From Halictus rubicundus (taxonomy: Eukaryota; Arthropoda; Insecta; Hymenoptera; Halictidae), in assembly GCF_050948215.1 (NCBI RefSeq), contig NC_135165.1:1414501-1478500 (forward strand): DNA of 64,000 bases, written 5' to 3'. Below the pieces are notes generated by a model, which saw only the letters and a list, made by a program, of their open reading frames with translations, made no database searches and was not told the origin of the DNA. Positions 59,357 to 64,000 of this stretch are shown here, in pieces. Position numbers and translations under genes: made by a program. How positions within the stretch are numbered: the first letter of the stretch is position 1; each line of letters opens with the position of its first letter.

Positions 59357-61686
59357 ATGTGGAGGGTCTGGAAGCCTGGGAACCTTGGAAGACGGGCTGA
59401 GAGGACTGGATTTGTACGTGGACCTCGGCGCCGAGGCTGAGCGGTGGCCGCGCGATGGTCAACGACACACTACTGCCTCGAGCGTCACCGAATCAACGCA
59501 GAAAAGACGACGTTATCGGTCGCGAGATTAAAAGCCGATCCTCGGGTAAACTTCGCTGGCCGAGACGGGCCTGGTGGGAGCGGAGGAGATTCCTCCTCGC
59601 CGATGGACGACCTTTAGAGCGGTTACGCACCGACGGGAAACCGAAAAGCCGCCGGCCAACCTCGCTCGCGATAATCGATAATCTTATCCCCGTGAATTTT
59701 CTTCTTTTTGTCCGTACAGAACGATCGTGTTCGTGTACGTCTCTCCTCAAGGCTGTCGGGCAACCTTCGGAGGTCAATCCACGGATAAAGCTTCGATATT
59801 CAATCGTTACGTTCGACAATGATCGATAGTTACGCCGTCAATTTTCCTCTCCTTTTCTGGGAAACGATTGTCTCCCGTGGAAGAACTCGCAGGGCAAGGG
59901 GTCGATGATAGGAAATTTTTCTGAAGGTCGTTGGCGACCATTAGGTTCAAGAGAGTTAGGATGTTACGCGTTCGATTATCGCGACAATCGATGCGTATCG
60001 AATCATCTGTAAACGTTCACGTAACAGGAAACTCGCTATAGTCTCTTCTTGCTGCTGCGATCTGCAGCGACGCAGCCCGGGCTGTCAACGGCAGCTCCGT
60101 GGATCCTCCTCGTGATCCAAGGCCACGCAAAGTCCGCGCCGCTTTGTGCAAAGATTCTAGAACGGCGACGCGGCGTGGCGGTGCAGTTCGTGTCGGTGAA
60201 CTGTGACCCCGGAGCAAACAGAATCGCTATCGTCTTCTCCTCCCGTTTGACTCGTGCTCTCGTCGCGTGCGTCAGACGACGGGTTACTGGGGCCGATACG
60301 AGGTTTAACCGACGAGAACACGACGGACGATCTTCGGGTGTTTGACTTCGCAAACTTGAGTCGCCCGGGGCCAATCGGAAATGCCGATTCTCGATTGTTT
60401 CCTGGCCGATTGTTGATTCGCCGGCTTTTATTTGCCATCCGGCCTCGCTAAAACTGCGTGTCCGTTCGGCAACGTGTATCCATAGCTCGAGAGACAATGG
60501 AGCATCCCGTTCCGAGAGCAATTTCGGAAATTTTTTCCTGTCGGACAATGGCCGGAGAGAGTTTCGACCGCGCGACGTCAGAACGGCGTCCATTGTGAAC
60601 CGATTTGTAAAGTGATTTGCAGTCTCTGTCAGCTTGTTTCAAGCTGAACCGAGATCACGGGCGAGTTATATAATTAATATGAACCTCTCAGTATCGACGT
60701 ATCGAAACGATTAGCAAATACACATGTTTATTTAATCTCCGCACTGTCGAGACGTGCTTGTTTTGTAATTGAAATTTCTGATCTGCTATCTCGCCCTAGG
60801 ATTTTTTATGCGAACATTTCTGAGAAACTTTGGGGGCAACGCCTTACGTTTTCGGCTGACAAATGCGTTCAACCTGCGCCGTGCACCGCGAGCGCATAGA
60901 ATTTTTTGAAGGTACGCCGAGGTTTCAAGGGGGAAGGGATTTTGTCGGAGTGCATGACGAGGGCGGGTCAGGGGTTAAGTAAGATCGGCGCGTAGCGCTT
61001 CTGAAATGCGAGTCACGGAAGGACGGTTGCGCGTCGGAAAGTATGAAATACGGCCCGTCGTTGTGTTCTGCTACGCGAGAAGGAGTATACGGTTTTCTGA
61101 GCGGCGCGACGCGACGCGACTCGGCGCGTCCATGCCGTAATTAAAATTCGCGCGAGCACCGGCCGGATGGGAACCGTGGTGCCAGCTAAATTTCCCCGGC
61201 GTTCGTAATTCAACGTGATCGCTGTTGCTGCAGCCGACGACGACGTTCGATGAAACAGAAACGGCGCCGACGCTCGACGCCGACGACTCTCTCGCCTCTT
61301 TCGCAATACACCTGCCGTCTCTCCACCCCCGCTCGCACCCTTCGCGGAAAGCGAAAACGACACTGTCTACTTCTGGCCATTGATACGTTCTCCGACGTCG
61401 TCTTAAACGTAATATTCTGATTTATAGTCGAGATGCCGGGCTCAATTTATTCCCCGGGCTTCCTCGCCCGTAAATTGCGCCCTCGACGCGCCGCGTCTTG
61501 TCCATTAAAATGTCCTTATCAACAATTTTCTGTGTCCCGGAATATCGCCGATACGATTTCTAATTAACCGACCGCGGCTTTCCACGGAAATTCGCGAAGC
61601 GCGTTGGTCCCTCGGTTCTGAGTAAGAACAGTTATCATTTTCTCGAATTTAATCCGTAAAACTTTCATGTTTTATTCGTAACAGTA
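58990..61686. other. P5CS upstream region, no further gene supported
   Basis: GC-rich. Microsatellite (GA)n at 59327-59356. A 185-codon minus frame at 60036-60593, with a TATATAA about 75 bp ahead of its ATG, has no recognisable domain and overlaps other long frames, so it was not called. Confidence 0.4.
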
Positions 61687-61765
61687 TTAACCCTTTGCAC
61701 TCGGAGCCATCGATTCTAGACTCGTAATGTCCCCTTAGAGGGGACATCCGAGTGCAAAGGGTTAA
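61687..61765. repeat. Minimal 79-bp TTAA MITE
   Basis: TTAACCCTTTGCACTCGGAG at the left and its inverse CCGAGTGCAAAGGGTTAA at the right, each including TTAA, with a second hairpin in the centre (GTCCCCTTAGAGGGGAC). This is almost only terminal inverted repeats, the shortest copy of the family here. Confidence 0.8.
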
Positions 61766-61800
61766 AGTAGAGTGTGCTCAAAGTGCGCTCAGGAATGTCT

Positions 61801-61995
61801 AACACTAGATTTACGGGACCCGTCAAAATGACGGATTCTAATATTTTTGATTGACGAATATTGAGATTGTAAGGATGCATCCATGAGGAATTATTTAACA
61901 AATTGATTTCTTTGGATACATATTATTAAAAATTCATGTTATTTTTGTAAAGTAATGTAAAATAGTCATTTTTAGTGGTCCGTAAACCTAGTGTG
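61801..61995. repeat. 195-bp inverted-repeat element of another family
   Basis: The left end AACACTAGATTTACGGGACC matches, in inverse, the right end GGTCCGTAAACCTAGTGTG (on minus CACACTAGGTTTACGGACC). The interior is AT-rich, with CCCGTCAAAATGACGG next to the left end. No target duplication was settled. Confidence 0.65.
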
Positions 61996-64000
61996 AAGCG
62001 CACAGTAAATCTTAATAGATTCGCACCTCTTGAAATGAAATTCAGCGTGCCGTTGGGGAGCATCGGAAGCTATTTCGTGGCCGCTCTGATTGGCGGGGGA
62101 TCGACGCGTCACGAGACGGTGGGGGGGATTGCGCGCCGCTACGGAGGAATCCTCCGTTCCCGACGGTTAATCGTCGCGACACGTAATCTCGAGGGCCGAC
62201 ACCTGGCTATCTGCCGAGCCATTCGAAGGATTAGACTGTCATGCACCCATTGACAGTAGCCGGATCTCCGGTAATCTCGCAGCGTGCACGGGCCGATAGT
62301 CGCTTTGTTTCTGGCGAAGAATGCCGCTGCGTACCGACGTTTCCTCCCGAAGACAAAGCGGCGAGTGGCGAAGCGTCATTTTTTTCTCTCCGTTCCCTAT
62401 TCGTTTATCTGTTCATCCGTCTCCGTCTATCCTGTAGCGCTCGCCGTGTATTTTTCCCGGGAGCTCGGCGCGTTCCGTTCGCTATCGGACGACGCGATGG
62501 AGACCGCTTGAGAAATCTCGCGTTATCAGCGGCGTTTTGTCTCCTCGCGACCTAACGTGGCATGCTGGCATACGGGAAACGTGCGCTTATGGCGATGCTG
62601 GCACCTGGAGACTGATCGGTACGACGCTGCGCGGCTCGCAACGCGTAAACAACCTAATATCGAAATTGCGGGACTCTTCGCGACGCTCTTCAAGGCGTGC
62701 AAATCCCCCGAACGGTCGAAGCAATAATAAATCGATTCGGGCCGTTTCTCGGTTCACCTAAACGCGCAGGGACTATGTGTTTTCTTCGGGGCGTATTCCT
62801 ATCGGGGAACCGTTCGCGGTAAGTTTCATTTCGAGAAGTCGCTCGGTTTCCCGCGGCGAATTGAATTTTTTCGTTGTTTTAGCAGCTTTTGAATGGAGAT
62901 TCGGGCGAAGAAGCGGCAGCGAATCGTTTACCGATATTCGCAGGAGTATCCGAGAAGAAGTTCCGCGATCCTGTACCACGGAACTCGCAGACGGGGAATC
63001 CTCGCGTGAAAAACCTGAAGGATCTCCGCGGACCATGGAGACCATTGGAAAAAGAGGTGTTGCCGGATACTTCCGGGACGCGTCTCGGAAAATTGTGTGG
63101 GTGCTCTCTTCTTGGTATCTGTCGTTCGCGTTGCGAATTTTCTCGCGTCCGCAAGAAATATTTCCCGACGATCAAACATTTCTCCTCGAGATATCCAATT
63201 GTTTCCTTCCGCTGTCGTCGAGCTGTTCTTAAAGCTGGGATAAAAGAGGAACGGAGAACTCCCTTTGGCGGGTTCGATCCCCGTTTTTAACCCATGGCTT
63301 CGCGATTTCTTTGTACAGTCGACCCATTTTTACATACTGCAAATTTATTGGTTCGATACGTTTTCCATCACTTCAACGCTAAACCGAATATGAAAATTTA
63401 CAGAAGGTTTCAAGAATCATCGTTCGAAGAACGGCCATTTTGATCGCGCAAACGTCCCCACCAGTCTACGCTACTTTCCTCGATTAAACTCTCGAACGGA
63501 ACAGCATATCGAGAGCGATTGTCTCGTCCGAGTTCGACACCGTGCAGCTCTCGATCCGAAACGAAAGAAACTTTTAATTAAAGGATCCGGAAGTTGAGGA
63601 CACGTTTGGAGAAGCGGAACGCCGTAATGGCGTGGAACGCATGCATGACAGAAGTTTATTTCGAAGATAAAGTTGCGCTTGAAACATAAGCGACAGAAGC
63701 TATGCATCAACAGGAAATATGTTGGTACCCCGGGGCCATTCGTAGCTTGCTGTATCACCGAGGTAACGCTTCATAACTTGTAATGGAATCGCTGCAGCTT
63801 GTGGACGATGCGATGGCTCAAACTCCACGCAACACCGGTCTTACCGCCGCTGTCGATCGAGAAAGAAAAAGAAAAGAATCCCGGACAAAATAAATTGGTT
63901 AAACGACGCGCCATCAACGCGATTCAACGGTGCGGGTTAATTATTTTTATCGGTCGACGCGTGGGTACACCGGTCAAATCGTGCTCGGAAATATTGAAGA
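61996..64000. other. Intergenic, no gene seen
   Basis: GC-rich with many overlapping frames (for example 62777-63232 plus), none with a recognisable domain or consistent coding signal. A T-arm-like GCGGGTTCGATCCCCG near 63263 lacks the rest of a tRNA. Confidence 0.4.

Noticed and set aside
60036..60593. 185-codon minus frame with an upstream TATATAA
   Set aside because: GC-rich region with several overlapping frames; composition is Arg/Ser-rich as expected by chance, no domain seen.
63255..63290. tRNA-like GGTTCGATCCC motif
   Set aside because: The T-arm pairs, but there is no acceptor partner or A-box at the right distance.
62777..63290. Overlapping 151- and 133-codon plus frames
   Set aside because: Two phases open at once over the same DNA; no start context or domain.

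Overview
The window looks like nuclear DNA from an insect, most likely a bee or other hymenopteran. Supporting signs are intron-containing genes with GT-AG junctions, an insect-like P5CS and Prp4, a mariner transposase fragment of the kind common in Hymenoptera, TTAA-flanked piggyBac-type elements, and strong base-composition swings between GC-rich flanks and an AT-rich centre. The species cannot be fixed from the sequence alone.

Left part (1-21 kb): accessory, gene-poor DNA. It holds a tandemly expanded piggyBac-type MITE (2.06-2.70 kb), three small genes for predicted secreted proteins of unknown function (5.6-6.7 kb, 7.3-8.7 kb and, on the other strand, 9.5-10.2 kb), a 54-residue single-exon membrane microprotein frame at 14.4-14.6 kb, nested MITEs at 15.9-16.25 kb and an internally deleted piggyBac transposon at 16.40-17.73 kb. 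Two possible terminal exons (about 0.75-1.01 kb and 4.58-4.77 kb) are weaker calls.

Centre (21.3-42.6 kb): a non-tandem replication-dependent histone cluster. It has two H2A, two H2B, three H3, two intact H4 and three H1 genes, plus one H4 reduced to its last 16 codons by a mariner-derived insertion. Every gene is intronless and ends in the histone 3' stem-loop (a GGCCCT/AGGGCC stem with a four-base loop). H4/H3 and H2A/H2B pairs are divergent across short TATA- and CCAAT-containing promoters. Two H4-H3 pairs are near copies of each other, and the two H2B genes share coding and 3' flanking sequence. The three H1 genes share an upstream GGTCCGCGCT motif; one H1 has two tandem stem-loops and another is clearly divergent in sequence.

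Right part (44-59 kb): two housekeeping genes converge. Prp4/PRPF4 (U4/U6 snRNP WD40 protein, 4 coding exons, 525 aa) is on the plus strand. The bifunctional proline-synthesis enzyme P5CS (7 coding exons, 786 aa, mitochondrial presequence in a separate first exon 5.2 kb upstream) is on the minus strand. Their poly(A) signals lie about 10 bp apart, facing each other. From 59 to 64 kb no gene could be supported, only GA microsatellites and two MITEs.

The histone genes jointly supply S-phase chromatin proteins. P5CS and Prp4 are unrelated single-copy neighbours. The most informative signals are the transposon-destroyed H4, the duplicated H1 3'-end signal, the H1-specific promoter motif, the membrane microprotein and the piggyBac-derived repeat family. 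All calls come from reading the sequence; no database search was run.
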